Source: Roseateles subflavus
GTDB taxonomy: Bacteria; Pseudomonadota; Gammaproteobacteria; Burkholderiales; Burkholderiaceae_C
Direction of reading: 5' to 3'
DNA: 64,000 bases
NCBI RefSeq assembly: GCF_030285365.1
Contig: NZ_JASVDS010000003.1
Location: 62,001 to 126,000, forward strand
In this document: one piece after another, positions 63,788 through 64,000 of the stretch
Layout of the letters: every line of letters starts with the position of its first letter
Position numbering within the stretch: position 1 is the stretch's first letter
Program-made: the position numbers and the translations under genes
Notes under the pieces: model-generated
The model's database searches: none
Told to the model about the DNA's origin: nothing
What the model saw: only the letters and a program-made list of their open reading frames with translations

Positions 63788-64000
63788 GGCGATGAAGCGG
63801 GCTGACCGGGGGCTTCGAGTATGCGGCGCGCTGCGTCGCAATGCCTCGCTGAATCGGAGAACACTGCTTCCGCGTTTGGCGAACCCGTAGCAGTCGCCTG
63901 TGCTCGCCAATCAGGACTGCCTCCGCCTGCGACGAGGCATGGGCAGACAGCTTCTGATCTCTGCCGGGGCGGGGCTGCCTGGGGCCGCCTGTTGCCCGCG
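63788..64000. other. Right edge of the window, nothing identified
   Basis: About 210 bp upstream of the DUF3422 gene with no complete or recognisable partial gene. It probably holds the DUF3422 promoter. Confidence 0.35.

Overview
The window is high-GC chromosomal DNA from a betaproteobacterium, most likely in the Burkholderiales (Rubrivivax/Roseateles/Leptothrix side). This rests on gene order and families. The run metK | acyltransferase-acyltransferase-dapF-DUF484-xerC and the set SAH riboswitch-ahcY-tlyA-metF are typical of that order, as are DUF2917, DUF3422, a FemAB-like protein and a PEP-CTERM exported protein. The genus is an inference.

Left part (1-29 kb) is mostly conserved core genome. 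It carries peptidoglycan turnover (lytic transglycosylase), two separate 5-formyltetrahydrofolate cyclo-ligases, PepQ, an XrtA/PEP-CTERM-type FemAB protein, OmpW behind two FNR-like boxes, and the methyl cycle (metF, tlyA, ahcY under an SAH riboswitch, and metK). Next come a REC-GGDEF protein, a CheX-CheY pair, lipid A acyltransferases, dapF, xerC, an unrecognised outer-membrane protein, rlmI, a PEP-CTERM serine protease and glmS with a divergent Lrp-type regulator. The 3' end of metK and its downstream hairpin are duplicated as a 61-bp direct repeat.

The stretch just downstream of glmS (29.16-30.6 kb) is an accessory scar. A transposon-end-like sequence with two tandem 20-bp repeats is followed by a lone TnsD/TniQ-type gene that looks 3'-truncated and by a truncated pRiA4b ORF-3 protein. 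This looks like the remains of a Tn7-like element at the classical attTn7 locus.

The right part (31.9-62.4 kb) is a polyamine and amine catabolism island. It holds four exported flavin amine oxidases (Tat-type or lipoprotein signals), an OmpR/HK two-component system, a PotFGHI ABC importer, a porin-like protein, and gamma-glutamylputrescine synthetase with two PuuB-like oxidases. Two aldehyde dehydrogenases and a cupin protein follow, then a bauR | bauA-bauC-dadA-alr block. Read together: periplasmic oxidation could release 3-aminopropanal and smaller amines, PotFGHI imports polyamines, putrescine is gamma-glutamylated and oxidised, and beta-alanine goes to malonate semialdehyde and acetyl-CoA. 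The alanine made by the pyruvate-dependent aminotransferase could be turned back to pyruvate by alanine racemase plus D-amino acid dehydrogenase. That integrated scheme is an inference from gene content. The window ends with a LuxR regulator, the divergent fourth amine oxidase and a DUF3422 gene.
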